64,000 nucleotides of DNA from Himantopus leucocephalus (GCA_003993805.1 RSEF01000001.1:181325614-181389613), one strand, 5' to 3'; positions 23,286-37,200 are shown, numbered from the stretch's first letter. A program made the numbers and translations. The notes: generated by a model from the sequence alone, not told the origin.

Positions 23286-26200
23286 ATCTTTCCAAGAAGA
23301 TAATACTTTTCATTCTTTGTTTACTTACCTTTAAAATTAATATCTTTATATTTTACTGCTGAATGCATATCTTTTCCATAGTTATTAGAATGCCAGCTGA
23401 CCTTTCAGATCTGACAGCATAGGAAGGAACAATTTTTAAAAACTGAGATAATTTTGAAAAAGCCATTACTGTTTTGTCGCCTTTGTTGTATGTGCAATCA
23501 ATTTATTTTTATCAACTGTGGCCATGATTTTGACATTATATGCATTCTTTTATGCAAATCTGATATTTTCAGTTAAGTTATATGGCACGCCTACTCTTCA
23601 GTACTTGCTAAGGGATATCACGAATGATTGCAGTACTCATGTAACAGAAACATTGATGGAAGTCGGTAGTTGTTAAGATACGAAGAAAAATGACAAAGCT
23701 TTACATGTTTTGTAGGCAGGCAAGACAAGTCATTACTAGAAAGGACCTGGCCTAGTACGTTGGCTGATAAAGTATGGATCTACTTAAAAAAGGTGAAGGC
23801 CTGAATGCACACTGGTGGGACTTCAAATAAGAAGTTGAGAGAATTCATGACACACCACAATACAGAGAGTAATAGACAATCTCCAGCTCCTCTGTCCTCA
23901 GACAGCCTTAAGAGGTGCGGGGGCTGGAGATCTAGCTGAAAAAACTATCCTTGTGTTTTGCTATGGGAATTATGCCGTGAAAATCATAGTTTTGTTTACT
24001 GGGAGATTTTAATTTTTTTATTATTAATTAATTTGTGTCTGTATTGTGTATTTTTACAGAGTTCATTTTAAGTACTGAAATGACCTTCTATCCTTAACAA
24101 TGTCTAGTTCCGATTCTTTTGTGTTTTGTAGATGTTTTTTTGTTGGGTCAAAAGTAAACTAAGTTTAGCCAAATGGAATTTTATTTGTTTAGTGGATTCT
24201 TTAAAAAATACAAAAACAATTAATTTAGAGTAATGTTTGGTGAACTAACTCAACCCTGCAATTTCTATAGTTGTGTTATCTGGAAGCTCTATGTAAGATG
24301 GCAAAACTTGATGTTAGCTTCACCCTTTCAAGCGCTCATGTAAACCATTTGATTTTTTCCTGGTTTTTGTCTGAGAAATTTTTACAAAATGTTTTGAAGT
24401 TTTTTAGGCCTGTAAACAAATTCTAAGATGTGATATTCCATCAGTTGTCCAATGTTACAAGCTGTTTTGTGGTTGTTACTGTATCTGCATACAACAACTG
24501 TGTGGTTTATCTCTTAATCACATTACTTCATAAATTATTAATTTTAAAATACACTCTGAATTGTGATAATTTGTGAAAAATATGAAAATGTGTGAAAACT
24601 ATCTGAAAGTACAGATAATTTTCATACACTATGGCCCAAAATCAATATATGTTTAAAACGTTTTTCTGTATCACATTTCATGACTGCAAGTCAAAACACA
24701 TGAAATAAAGAAAAAAAATCACAAGAGAAAAGAAGAGTGCATGTCTACGTCTATGCATAACTGATCATGTCTGACAGAAGCATAGATGATGTTAAACTTC
24801 CCAAGAGCAGGATCTACTGACAGAGATGTGTGAAATACAGAACAGTGTCTGCCTTATTTTCTCTGAGTGAGATGTGAAGATACACCAGGCTTTTGAGATG
24901 AAGGTTACGTATTTTCCTAGTGTGCAAGTGATTCAAAGAGACGTAGATAATTTTAAATGTACTGATAAAGTTGCTTACCTTTTTATCGTAGTCTCTGTAT
25001 GTTTCATTGAACTCTCCTGGAGCTGTTTATGCTCATTGTATATACATTGGTATTGTTGCATTTCTGAAAAGGTGCAGGTTGATTTAAAAAAAAAAAAGGA
25101 AGTTAAATGTGCTTTAATTTAACATGTAGCAGTTTTTTTTCCCCATCTCCTCCATTTAAGTTGGAACAAATTCAGAGCTGGTTTAAAGGAAATATGTAAT
25201 GGAATGATACTTACTTCAGGAACTTTGCCACCTTAGAAGAAGAATTAGTAATTTTTAAGACTGAGAGGCCACTCTGTGCAAGGCAAAGCAGCTCAGAGTA
25301 CAGATTCCACCACTTTAGGTTCCCCCTTGACTTTAAGCTGAAGTACAATCAGTGAATTCAATTTTTAGAGAGCAAGAGTGAGGCTGAGCTTCCTTAGCCT
25401 CTCTAGCGTACGGTGTAAATGTCTGCATCTGAGCTTGTCATCTAGACTCCACATAGAGTCAGCAGAGAGAAATTCTACAGAGCAATTAATATCATCCTCA
25501 GGTAGGCATAGAAAATAAGTCAAGTGAATTGTGACATAGAAATGCTTATTTCTCAACATGGATTACAAAAAGATCATAGAGTGACAAACTCAAATGGCAA
25601 CATCTGCATTTTAAGTGTCTACATGTAGGGAAGATCAGAGGTCTTTTTATTGACCCATCCGTGAATGAACTGTATACTATCTTTATTAAAAAGCACATAC
25701 ACTTCTTTTCTGTGGGTTGAAAATGTGAAGTCAGACTTTTTAAATAATATTGAAAGCATTATCCATGTTAAATATTATCTATGTGTTCTAAACTGCTATC
25801 AAAATATCTAATCTTCCCTTTGGAAAAAAAAAAAAAGAAAAACCTTTTTATAAAGGTTTTTATGTGTCAGTGGTTCAACTGGTAGATAGTTTTCTGGTAT
25901 ATTTTGATTTAAGCAATTTTTATTGCTATATGTCTCTTTCTGGCTCTCAAGCACAAAACTTTATCCTTCCTCATTTCATTACCTGAAATTGCAGTATTTT
26001 TTTCTTTCATTCAGACTAATTCATTTAGAAAAGCATTATCTGAAGAACAGTTGTTTTTGCAGAAGTATTAGTGTTTCAGTAGGTAACTGGAAATTTTATT
26101 TCAAGGTGGGTAATTTTAGACAAAGAACAGAAGTTTTACATGAGCTATATTGATGAAATCTCTGTGATCAGTGAAATACATATACTTGCTTTTCACCAGG

Positions 26201-29200
26201 GGGCTCATTACAGCTTTGAAATGCTCTCCAGGCTTGGGGCAGTAGGCGGCAATACCACTTCAGGAGAAACCTGAGGGTAAAAACCCTGTTAGTTGTAAGA
26301 ACTAACTTAAATAACCAGTGAAGGTAGGAATTGTATGTTTAAGCATAGAAATGGCTATATGTTCCTTTTTCTAAGCTCTGCTAGAGGAAAGGAAGACTAT
26401 GTCATGTGGTTGAAGTAGCTTGAAAACTATTAACACCTTAAGTGGCTTCAGCCAGAGATGATCAAAGTCTTAATGTCTCAGACAGTGCCACCACTAATGC
26501 TTCCCTTCAAGTAAATCTGTTTTGTGGCAGAATAAGCCAAAGACATAGCCTTCTTGTCTGTTGTCTGCAAGCGTTCTTCCTTTCTGTAGAGCTCGTGGGA
26601 AGAATTAGAGTTTGACCCTACTTACTCCCCCCTAATGCTCTATGAATTCATGAAAAACACAGTGTAGGTATGGCAGTGAGTGCTTTAAGGGCAAGGAAAA
26701 AAAAAAAAGAAAAAGAAAACGAGAGCATGCATAGCAACCAAGTCATCAAAGTTCTCAGGCCTAAGCTGTGCTGTTGTTGAATGCTTTTGATAAGTTCTGC
26801 TCAGTGGTTTCCTTTGGCTGAAGTCATTCATCTCTGTGTGTCACTGCCTCTGAGTGGGTATGTGTAGTATGAGTCTCTACTACGATACTGTCTGCCCTAC
26901 TATGTAATGTGGTATTTTGGCTCTTTCTGAAACTGGAAGTATTGGGGAAAATTACGAATTGCTATTTAAGTTACATTATTCTTTTAAAGTATAGAAATAT
27001 ACTTTACTGTATACTATATACTTTACTAGTAGATTTTTCTAACCATTAGCATTAGTGGTCTGAAAGGTGATTGACCTAACAGAGACAGGTTTAAAGATGT
27101 GAGTGGAGGGATATTTGAGAGAGTAAAGCCAGTAGTGGAAGGTCTGTAGGTCTGTGACTTGGAGGGGGATGCACTGATGAACAGAAAAATTCAAGGCAGT
27201 GAATGGAGAATCTCTGTTCTGGTTTTTGCTCACAGCATCTTTTTCAAAATGTTGCTTCTGAGATATTACTTTTATGAAATTGCTTTCCTTGTGCGCTGTA
27301 TGTTGTACTGTGTTTGAAGTCCCTACAGGGACTTCAGTTTAATAACTGCGCTGTAGATCTTGTTCAATTCGTTATAACTAAATTCATTCAAATATTTGGG
27401 ACTGTTGCTTTCAGTGGTTGCTGTTGCTGTGCTCACTTCTGACTCATGCATATGGAATCCAGAGGTTTAAACAGTTCATATGTCTGTACTTTGTAGAACA
27501 CGTTTGTAGCCTAAGAGGATACAGTTTAATGCTCTTTGGGACTTTTTGGGCCCATTGTGTTTCTTACTGTCTTTGCTTGTTAAGATTTCTCCGGAGATAG
27601 GTAGCTTCCGCTTGAGTGTGGTAATTGTTGACATTCCATAGGTAGGCGTGATAAAACCTTCAGTGCTATATAGTGTGTGACGTTAGACAATCACCTGACA
27701 AAGAAGTTTTCTCTGCAGACGATGTATATCATCATAGCCTCACTTACCATTTTAAAATTGAAGCAAAAAAAAAGCTATCTTTTGAATGTTTGAAATAACA
27801 GAAGGAGGAAAGCTGTCCAGGAGTTCAGAATAAAAATGGCTTGCTATCTTCCATGTTTGGTCATGAGGATTACAACTATTGCTCCAGGCTTCTTATGCCT
27901 CATATGAATCATTGGTCCCAAAGTTTTTCCACAATCTGTTTAACTGCTGTGGTTTTAGGAAGACAGAGAAGGCGGTCATTTGTCTTTTCAAGACTGTTTT
28001 GGATATTTCCAGGCACTCTGCTTAAAGCTTGTTATTTTAGCAGTAATGATAATCATATAAGATGCTTCCACAGAGAGCGCTTATCATATCACGTTGCCTA
28101 AATGCACAAACATGGCACCTGCATGTGCCCATGTATTGTAAAGTGATATGCAGCAGCATTCCTTTCATTTCCGATTTAATACAGCTTACTGTTTCTGCAG
28201 TTGCAAGTAAGGTCTAGGGTGAGTTTAAATAACACTTGACAGGAAAATAAGGATCAATACAAAGAAGGTTTTTTTTGGAAGGAAGCTGATTTTACTAATT
28301 GTGACCTGAATTGATACTTCATCCAATCTATTACTAACAGATTTAGTGTGATTCAGTGTGTGAAACATTAATATCTGAGTAGCTATGTAGTAGTTGCAAC
28401 ATAATTTAAGATTAGATGTTGCTCTTTAAAGAATCAAATCAAATGTGATTTTCTTTTTCTTTGCAAAAATGGCTATCTCTAAAGACAGTTTTACATATTA
28501 GCAAACTTTCTTTACCCCAGTAGCCCACTTACCTGAAGTTTAAGTTCAGAATCCCCTGTGTTTATGTATGTCAACATAAACTGTAAACTGGATAGTTCAT
28601 ACCTCTACTAAAAAGTGATCTTTCATTACCACCATCTCCTTTCTTGTTTTAAATCTCCCCACCATTTTCAGTGAAACTTCCATCATTTTATAAGTCATGT
28701 CATATTGAGTGAATCTGGTTTACTAGTAATATATAATGAAGAATTAATGTCAGTATGTAGTGTGGTTTCCTGTTTAATTTCCATTTAGTTAAAGCTCCAG
28801 CAGTGTAAGGACAGCAAAAACACCAGTGAAGAAAGAAAAGAGAAGGTGGCTGAGGTGGAGGGGCCTATGACTTAGCATTTCCCCAAAAGTATGTTAAAAA
28901 AAAAAATTATTCTCATGCAAGATGCATCTAGTCAGTCTTGGGCTCTTTAAGCTACAAAGGAAGGTTAAGGCCATGTTATGTTTTTTATTTTCACCATGAA
29001 TTTAGGATCATAATTTAGTTTTCATTCAGAATCTAGTACTTGGAAAAAATGGAGTCGAGTAGTTTTAAATGATGCCTCTTTGCAGCTGACTATGATGACA
29101 TGGGAGAATAATTAACAAATACAGGTGAAATGACTGTTCTAATGAGATATATGATTCTATCATATGTACCATAATCGCACCTCTGTACATGGATTCCTTC

Positions 29201-32200
29201 AAAAGGGAAGCAGGATTACATAACCCCTGAAGAAGTTTCTAGCTTTGTATATGTTTTTGAAAATTTGAGGATTAGATTAGGGCTACGTGTAAATTGTAAC
29301 AGAAACAAATAGCAAAGCAATGTGTGGCATTGATAAAACCAAGCAGTCCAATCTGTTTCTCAAATTCCAGCTCTTTAATTATTTAAAGCATGTAGAGTTT
29401 TTGCAAGGAAATGATAATGTTTTGGTGAGGTTACAGGAACTCCCATGAAATGCACTTTCAATCCTAACTTGTTTTAATAAAGATTTTATCTGAAAATTTC
29501 ATAGGTGTTTGAACCAGCTCCAGCATTTAAATCTCCCTGGCACTGGATTGGCATCCACAGGAGGGGTTTTGTGCTTCAGCAGGTATTATCAGACCAGAAC
29601 TTCTGTCTTGCAGATATTCATGAGCTAATGAAAAGGAAGGAAGAAGGTGTTGTATCTACACAGATTTGAAAATAATTAACGGGAATGGGGAAAGGGAAAA
29701 CTTTTTATTTTCTTAGCAGTTGAGATGCCTACATACCCTAGGTCTAATGCCTTTATGTGTAACATGAAAAGATGATCTGTTTCTCTTTGTTGCTCTATCT
29801 GGGTGGTTCAAGAGGAGTAATTTCCACTTTTACATGTACTTAGTGCTATGTATACCCACCCCAGCCTCCTTCCCTCGTATTTACAGAGAAGTGGGGGAGA
29901 GAGAGGCAGATAAATTTAACAGTTAAGTAGGCCGGAGAGACACAAAACAAAATAACTATTTATTTACAAACCTATTTTTGTAACTACATATACCTATGCA
30001 TTTCTTATATCTCTTTTTCTAGATTCATACCTTCTATAAGAAGTTGCATCTCCCCTCTCTCATGTCTTCAGAAACATAAGCCTTGTATACAATACATGTT
30101 TTTTAAAATCTTTGCTGTAATCATGGCAGTAGGTGGGCTGCTCCCTCTTCCCCAAATATCCAAGGAAGGCTGAACGATGCTTTTCCTCAATCCAAAAAAT
30201 CATACCAAAGCTTATAGTTTTGAGGTGTACATTTAAATGACAAAGTGAAAATGTTGACAAATATAAAGGGGGAAGTTTGAAAAAGAAACAGCCCAGAATA
30301 ATGTTCAATAACTCTCTTTTTATTTCATTGTCCTCATTCCACTGAATTCAGACCGCACTCGACCTGTGATGAAGTAAAATGTAAAAATTCACAGAGATTT
30401 TGGAAGATGATCTATTTTACGGTAGTAGGCAGAGTCCAATATTAAGTTTGGAGTCACGTTTGGTCCAGGACATGTCCTGTTGTCTTTTGAATCTTTTTAG
30501 AATGTAGTTTTCCAGATGACCTATTTCTTATCACTGAGATAGGTGCTTGTAGTGGACTAGTCATGAAGGTACTGTAATAAGTTGATTTGTTCTACATTTA
30601 TACTTTCAGACTCAAACAAAGTTAATACAGTTAATTTAAACAATTATAAATATTTTGAGGTTTCAAACTAAAAGAGGTTCTATAGTCATTTATTACTGTA
30701 TAGTCGTTTATTGCTGTTTATCCCCAAATCTCTTGCAGAATTAAATTTAGAAATATTTTGAGGACATTTCACATAAATAAGAAAGTAACTTTTAAGATCT
30801 GTTGAGAATTTTATGAAGTGAAGCCCATCTGACCCTGGAGCCAAGAAGCTGCTCCATAGGTGATGGTTTTTACTGGATTGAATTTAAAGAAGTCGCAGCT
30901 TCGTTCCGACTGCCTTTCGTTTCAGCACAAATGTACTGAGGTAGTCTGTTGCTTTACAAAGCTTTAAATAGAAAAACTGAACAGGTGGTTTGGGTTCAGG
31001 AAATAAAATAAGCTATATTATTGTAGACAGGGAAAATTCTTTTCTCATTACACACTACTTGGATAGAATTAAGCAGACAGCTCATGCTGAGAAATTTGAA
31101 ACTCAGAGAATGCAACAGTTAAAAAGACAGACAATAAATGCGGTAGTAATTCAGGGATGGACCTAAACAGTCTACAGTAAAGCAGCTAACTGAAAATAAA
31201 CAAACCAAAATAACAAAAAACCCCTGTTATGTTATCTTTGACAATGGAAATCTATTTTATAAACCAAGCATAATGATGACTTCATTTCTCTGATTAAAGT
31301 TAGTCATCTGTTTATTTTTCCAGGGTTAGTTAACTTTATTCGCATGGGATTATGTTAGCAATTATGTTTAGAATGAAATCTCTCTTCATTTTTAAACAGA
31401 TTTGGGGGAGGAGAGAAGAGAAAAAATATTTGTTTGCCACTCAGTAATCCAGTCCAAATGTTCAACAGTCCCTCTGTGGCAAGAGGCAGCATATGACTTT
31501 TAAGCTAGACTTGGTGCTGAACACATTTGAACAATAAAACCTTAGATCACTAATATTTGAAGTATTTATTTCTAATTTGCTCACCATCTGCTCCACGATT
31601 CTTTGGTTTATATTACACATATTTAAAGGCCCCAATACTTTTTATATTGAAATTACAAAAAATTCTGTTAACTTGGTCTGGGAAGTAGCACTACAAAGTG
31701 TTACACATACTCTCTAAGAAGTTCAGCAACGTTTTGTGTTGGATTTATGTTGTTTCATAGTTTATCATCCTCTTATTTGTTAAACATAACATTTCTTGGA
31801 GAAAATGGCAACTTTATTTTGGTATTTTTATGATTTTTTTTTTAACTAGGTGATTAACAGTATATAATTGCACCAATAAATTTAGAGGAAGTCTTAAGAG
31901 TCATTTTAGACAGTGCTGATACATTCATATATTTTAATTTAGAAACTCCCAGACATGAATGAGTGTTATGCATTAAATTCAGCACCTGATCGCGTGCATG
32001 TTGGAAGGTATCCAGAGACTGGGCGAGCAAAGACTACCACTTCCTAGTTGTGCCACTGAAATGAAGATTAACTCCCTAGAGAAGACAATTGAATTAACCC
32101 AGCATGTTTTATGTGCAACAAAACCAAACTTACCTGTATCATTACTTTGCCTACAACTTTCAAGGTACGCACTACAGTGGCTGTGAATAACCTGACTTTT

Positions 32201-32689
32201 CACATTAAACATTTGTTGTCTCTTCTTAATTATATTTTAATGTTAAATTTTAATGGTTTAATTATGTGCACATTACCATTACACTCTAAGAGAAATATTC
32301 TGACTTAATACGGATGGCTGTTTTAAATGATAGATTTATAGTTTGGTATTTTTTTTCCTCATTGCTTCGTTTTTTATTAAGCTCAGCTAAGCGAATTAGT
32401 GACGTTAAACAGAAAAAACAAAACCTGAAAATACTAATCATTTTATTTTAACTCTGATGTGTGCATTATGCATTTATATAAAGAAAACATTCATGCCATA
32501 TCATTAGCAAACAAATAATAATCAGTCAGACATGAAGTATTATTAAAAGACAAGAAGATTTTATGATGAAGACAGGAGAAATAATAGAAATTTGCAGAAG
32601 GGCTGTTGTTGTATCTTGTAAGGAATAGCTAGAAAATTAGATTAATCAAGGAGCAGACATTTGGAAGAAAGTTTGTGTGAATGCCTGAC
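23286..32689. other. Intronic sequence, no gene recognised
   Basis: About 9.4 kb of AT-rich sequence with no repeat, exon or RNA gene that I could recognise. A 10-bp perfect hairpin stem (AAAAACCTTT, loop TTAT, AAAGGTTTTT) lies at 25838-25861, and purine-rich A/G runs occur near 26695-26720. None of these suggests a specific function. Confidence 0.55.
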
Positions 32690-32905
32690 AGTCTTGCTCT
32701 TTCCCTCATTTCAAATGTTGGCAGGGTAGCATGCAGCTCCAAGGGAAATGTGCTCCTTTCATACTTGAGTAATTGATGAATTGTATGCAATATGCAAATG
32801 AGAATCCATAAATCTTATGAATGACAGCTTAATTTATGTGAGCCTTAATGAATGCAGGATTAGATTTTAATTAAATATCCTCAAAGGCACCCTGAGTAGT
32901 AGGTT
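32690..32905. promoter_or_regulatory. Candidate conserved enhancer with octamer and TGACAG sites
   Basis: A compact block with ATGCAAAT (POU octamer) at 32792-32799, TGACAG (MEIS/TALE-type) at 32822-32827 and several TAAT/ATTA cores, including TTAATTAAAT near 32868. Such clustering of POU, TALE and homeodomain sites is typical of vertebrate developmental enhancers. No open frame or repeat similarity is seen. The role is inferred. Confidence 0.5.
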
Positions 32906-34284
32906 TTTTTAGGCCTTGTTTTTTTGAAGACTTGTTTCACATGCAGTGCATTTTATGAAAGAAGAAAATCAGGCAAAGAACTTTGTAGAAATGTTCTTAT
33001 GTTTTAGTGATAAGCATTGTTCTGTTTTTGTGAAGCAAACAGTACTTCAACTGATAATAAGCATTTAACAGAATATCTACAGATCTTTTTTGTACTTCCT
33101 ACACAATTTCCCAAATTTGATTACCTTTAATTGCTGCTGGCTTCTGATATTGTATGCTATTTTTAATTACAGGAAAAGTTATTAAAACTTTTCCAAAAAT
33201 AAATAGTATCTGCAGAAGAGTTCATTAAAGTTTGATTGGCTATATGAATGTTTTAAATGCTAAATCTAATTCCACTAAAATAAGGTGTTCCCACCCCATT
33301 TTGAAAATTGCATCTCTAGACAATACATAATGAGATAAAATGATAAATAACACAGAAGGCTGTAAATAACATTTAGCAAGCAGAATTCTAAGATAAAAGT
33401 GTTTTGCAACAGTGCCTGTTACTCCCAGCTGTCTTTGGAATAAGCGGAATGATCCTGTTCCTCTCACACCTGTTTTAGATTGGTGTAATGCTACCAAGAA
33501 TGTGGCTAGAGTCTGCTTGAGTTGGAAAAGAAAGTTGAGCAAACCTCAGAAATGCAAGCATTGAAGTTGTGCAAGACGTGGTTCCTCAGCCTTATTTCGC
33601 TGATGGAGTTTGTCTGTGTTACTTGGTAGTGCTTACATGGCCAAACCACCAGTCCCTCCAGATAAATTTTCTTATGTCCTGTATGTGATTCTTTCCTTTC
33701 GATAAATGTAAAGGCAAAGGACTCCATTTATTGTCAAGAGATGAGATTTTTTTTTTTGTGGTATTTACAACTGTCAACTGTGAAAATTGTTGTCTTTTCC
33801 AAAAAAAACCCAGCAACCTCTCTTGGTTGACGATTGTAATCTTCCCTGTGAAATTCAACAACTTCAGAAAATCCAGAAACTTGTAATTTTTCCTTCCAAT
33901 GACACCACTTGATCAGGAACTCCTTTTCCAGCTTTGGATAGTCAAGAGTCTTCCTCCTCAGTATCCCATGGGTGCTGATCTTCAAGGCTTTTGTCCACGT
34001 TCTGGCTACAGTAATGGCAACTGGGGTCATCTTGCTGTTGCTTTAAGTAGTGGCGAGGACGTGGAGAAGGGTAAGGAAGAATTAGTAATTTCTGATTAAT
34101 AAGTTAGTGTAAAGGAGTCCCACACATACCCTCAACTCCGACACCGTCCTGTGGGCTGGTGTGGAGAACCCCTGGGAGAAGCGGACTGTGCCACAGTGCA
34201 GCAGCGCTTACTTCCTCTGGATGCTCCAGCAGAGCTGGAAGCATAAATAAAAGCTATACAAGAGTGTCAGTAAAGGAAGACAGA
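32906..34284. other. Intronic sequence, unclassified, with a more GC-balanced 3' part
   Basis: The first part is AT-rich. From about 33560 to 34250 the base composition becomes more balanced and short open frames occur on both strands, but none shows a recognisable domain. This stretch lies directly upstream of the old LINE fossil and may be its unrecognisable 5' part. Confidence 0.4.
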
Positions 34285-35245
34285 GGACAATTTGACAAGA
34301 TGAATCCCAAGGGCCCGATGGCATTCTGGTTTAAAGGGAAGTCAGGTATGAAATAGCTGAACAGTTAACGCAAAGATGTAACCTCCTGCTTAAAACGGCA
34401 TTGGTGTTGATGGACCGGTGACAACTACGATGTTTCAAAAGGGTCCTAGAAGGTGTTCAGAGAATGACAGATCAGGAAGTCTGGACACAAATAAGTAGAA
34501 ACAATAATGCTAATGGGCATTGGATAGACGTGATATACCGGGGAAGAGTCATCACTGTTTCTGTAGATGGAAATTCCAAAAGGATTAATGAATATGCAAG
34601 AAAAGGCTATCCAGTTGATAAAACTTACTTGGATTCTCAAAAAGTTTTTAGCAAGGTTCCTCTGCAGGGAATTATGCTGCCATGTGTCGTTTGGAAAAGA
34701 TCTGGGTAAAATGTAGGAAACTAATCTTTTGTTTGTTTTGTTTGCTGGTTGAGAAAGATCACTACTGAAGTCTCATGGTGGTCTGTGAAGAGACCTATGT
34801 TTTTCAGTATCTTTATAAACAATATGGTAGCAAAGGGAAATAATAGCACATTAAAAATTAAACATTACAACTTTTCTGACTAGAAAAAAGATGACAGGAT
34901 CTGAGGAGCAGAGACAGAGAAGGAAGAAGGGTAACGTAGAGGTCTATAAAATTGGGAGTGGAGTAAGAAGGTCAGAAGGGAGCATTCTTCTAATAAGAGA
35001 ACTAGAGGTCATCAAATGAAACTAACAGATGGTAGATTTAACCAAAAAAAAAAGATTCACTGCTTCACACAATTCATACTTAAGTTGCCAGATACACTGC
35101 CACAGGACATTGTAAGTGCCAAAAATTGATAGAAGTTCAAAAAATTATAGTTAAAGTTTAGGTAAGAAAAATCCATCAAAGATGGTAAAACACCAATGCA
35201 CACGGTTCAGGAAATCTCTGGGATGCAAATTACTTCAGACTGGGA
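34285..35245 (+). mobile_element. Ancient CR1/L3-type LINE fossil with reverse transcriptase remains
   Basis: Several ordered landmarks of the CR1/L3 ORF2 and tail are readable on the + strand. Near 34307-34332 is a remnant of the 'GPDGI' segment (GGCCCGATGGCATTCTGG). Near 34346-34400 is the 'KYEIAE' and following region. Around 34530-34555 is a remnant of the motif preceding the catalytic core, and at about 34626-34661 YLDSQKVFSKVP corresponds to the YLDFQKAFDKVPH motif. After a decayed middle part, near 34801-34830, TCAGTATCTTTATAAACAAT marks the region before the ADD box. From about 35000 to 35140 the C-terminal coding region is recognisable (CACTGCCACAGGACATTGT). Divergence and indels are heavy, so this is an old insertion, inactive and without an intact frame. 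Confidence 0.8.
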
Positions 35246-36839
35246 ATGTATCCTGATATTGTATCACTATATAGTTTTCTTTTTCTATAAATCTTCCTTA
35301 GGCAGCTGCTCACCATCAGAGACAGGATACCTGGGTAGATAGGTCTTTGGTTTCACACAGTATGGATGTTCTTTGGTTGCCGTGATATGTGTTGCAGCAC
35401 TTGTGTATCCCTAGAGACAGGCATGGAATATAAAGAGAAAGCATGGAGCATTTGTAATTGAGCATGCACTCTCAAAATACTAAGAAGCAGATGAATTCTC
35501 AAATTTTTTGATGGGGAAAGGAAAAGAGAAAGTGGGACTGGCATGAAGAACAGCATATTTGGAAAAGAATATATTTGTTGACCACCATTCAAATATAGAT
35601 GATTGCTGTCTGTAATTGTCAAGACACAGTTAACAGGTCTGGCAAATGCTGAAGTAGGAAGTTTGAATGGATATTTGATACCAAATTGGAGTGTGGATGA
35701 CATGTATTTTTGGACAGTTGAAAAAAAAGAGAGGGAAGAGAGAGAGGTAAAAGTGATTTTCATTTCTATTCTCTCATTCTCCTGTTAAACTGGAACCTAG
35801 ATATGTGTCCTTTTCAGAACTGCAAGTAATTTGCAGCACTTTTATGTTTTAAAGACAGGTGTCAGAAGACATCTTTTTTCAATTATTTTATCTGAATGCT
35901 GACATTTTCTTTTCACAAACTTCAAATGGTGACTGTGTCAACAAAAGGGTGTATGAATCCCTTCAGCTCCATGAAGAACTTAAATAAGGAGCTCCAGTAA
36001 TGACCCCATGTGTGGTAATAGTTTATTAGTTAATGAACTAGCAAAAGAGGGGGAGGGAAGACGATCCCTTTTCTATGAGCATGGGTCTTTATAGGAAGTA
36101 TGTTTAATTCAGCGATGTCAGTGTTACACAGCCTGTATGAGCTATTTCGGACATGGCTTTGTGTTTACAATATAGACTTTTATAATGTCAGTTAGGCTGA
36201 GCTTTACAAATGAGCTTTGAGTGATTGCTTACTGTTATTTGCCTAGAGACTCCATTCTGGCTAGTGACTTCCATTTGTGAAATACAAGTGATAGTTAGAG
36301 AGAAATAGGAAAAAAAAAGTCCCAACTTTTATATTGAGTTAGTTAACACAGACTTAGATCTAAGTGTTACCACATTTATTAGTGGTTCCATATAAAATAG
36401 AAAGACCAGTAATCTCCCTGGAGAAGTAAACAAATAAGGTAGCTCAACCACTGAAAGCTCTAATTTCTTCCCATATGAAGATTTATATCTATATATCGAC
36501 ATACATACATATATATAGTTTCGTATCATCTGTCTATCTATCTGTCTTCCTAAGGAAATTGTAAAAATGCATACAAGAACTTTGAAGCCTGTAGGTAAAA
36601 TACGTGCTTATATATATAAGCACATATATTTTATTCCTTGCATACTGATTTTATTTACTTGCTCTTTCTGTGCTAAGTATGAACACTCATTTTGATCTTA
36701 AAAGGAAAAAGGATGAAGGTGAAAGAAAAGGGATAGTCTTTGAATTCACAATTATGAGATCCAAATAGAGTTCCACAAGATAAAATGTCTCTGTAATCAT
36801 ATTTAACAAACTGTAATTCGCAGCTCAGCTGTATGCTAC
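35246..36839. other. Intronic sequence, no gene recognised
   Basis: AT-rich, with an AT/CATA/CTAT microsatellite-like stretch near 36482-36545. A 20-bp palindrome at 36604-36623 is listed separately. The minus-strand open frame over 35353-35763 shows no domain and is probably chance. Confidence 0.55.
36604..36623. repeat. Perfect 20-bp palindrome
   Basis: GTGCTTATATATATAAGCAC equals its own reverse complement over all 20 bases. The centre is alternating TA. It may extrude as a hairpin or simply be part of the local TA microsatellite. Confidence 0.9.
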
Positions 36840-37200
36840 AATTCGCGTCAGATTCACTGCCTACAATGCATAGTTTTTTTCAAGAAGACCTGCACAAAGT
36901 TTATAATAAATAAATTGTTTAAGTGGAAATATGTATGGATTCTCTGCAAAGCATGAATTTCATGTTGTGAGAGGAATCAAGCCCAAGATATCTGCTGTAA
37001 TTGTGAGAGGTAATTATAAGATCTCCTTGAAAAGGACGTTTTTACAGATCTCGATTTGGCTTTCAGCATTTATGAATTTGAATTGACATCCTCAGCACAG
37101 TGCCAATTCCGCATGACTAGATTCATTCCACAAATGGAGTTTAAATGGCTGCATATATACTGCTAAACTCACCGGGGCAGGGTTTCATGCAAGCATCAAA
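36840..37200. promoter_or_regulatory. Candidate conserved non-coding element
   Basis: A complex, homopolymer-poor block between ordinary AT-rich intron and the CR1 copies. It contains GTAATTATAAGATC near 37010, a TAATAAATAAATTG run near 36904 and CTGCATATATACTGC near 37151. No coding frame or repeat similarity is visible. Assignment as a regulatory element rests on texture and locus context only. Confidence 0.35.

Noticed and set aside
33734..34099. Open frames on both strands upstream of the LINE fossil
   Set aside because: No domain on either strand. Possibly unrecognised repeat, but nothing supports a gene.
34464..34709. 81-codon + strand frame as a gene
   Set aside because: It is a fragment of an ancient CR1/L3 reverse transcriptase (YLDSQKVFSKVP motif).
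35353..35763. 136-codon minus-strand frame
   Set aside because: No recognisable domain, signal or context. Consistent with chance in AT-rich intron.
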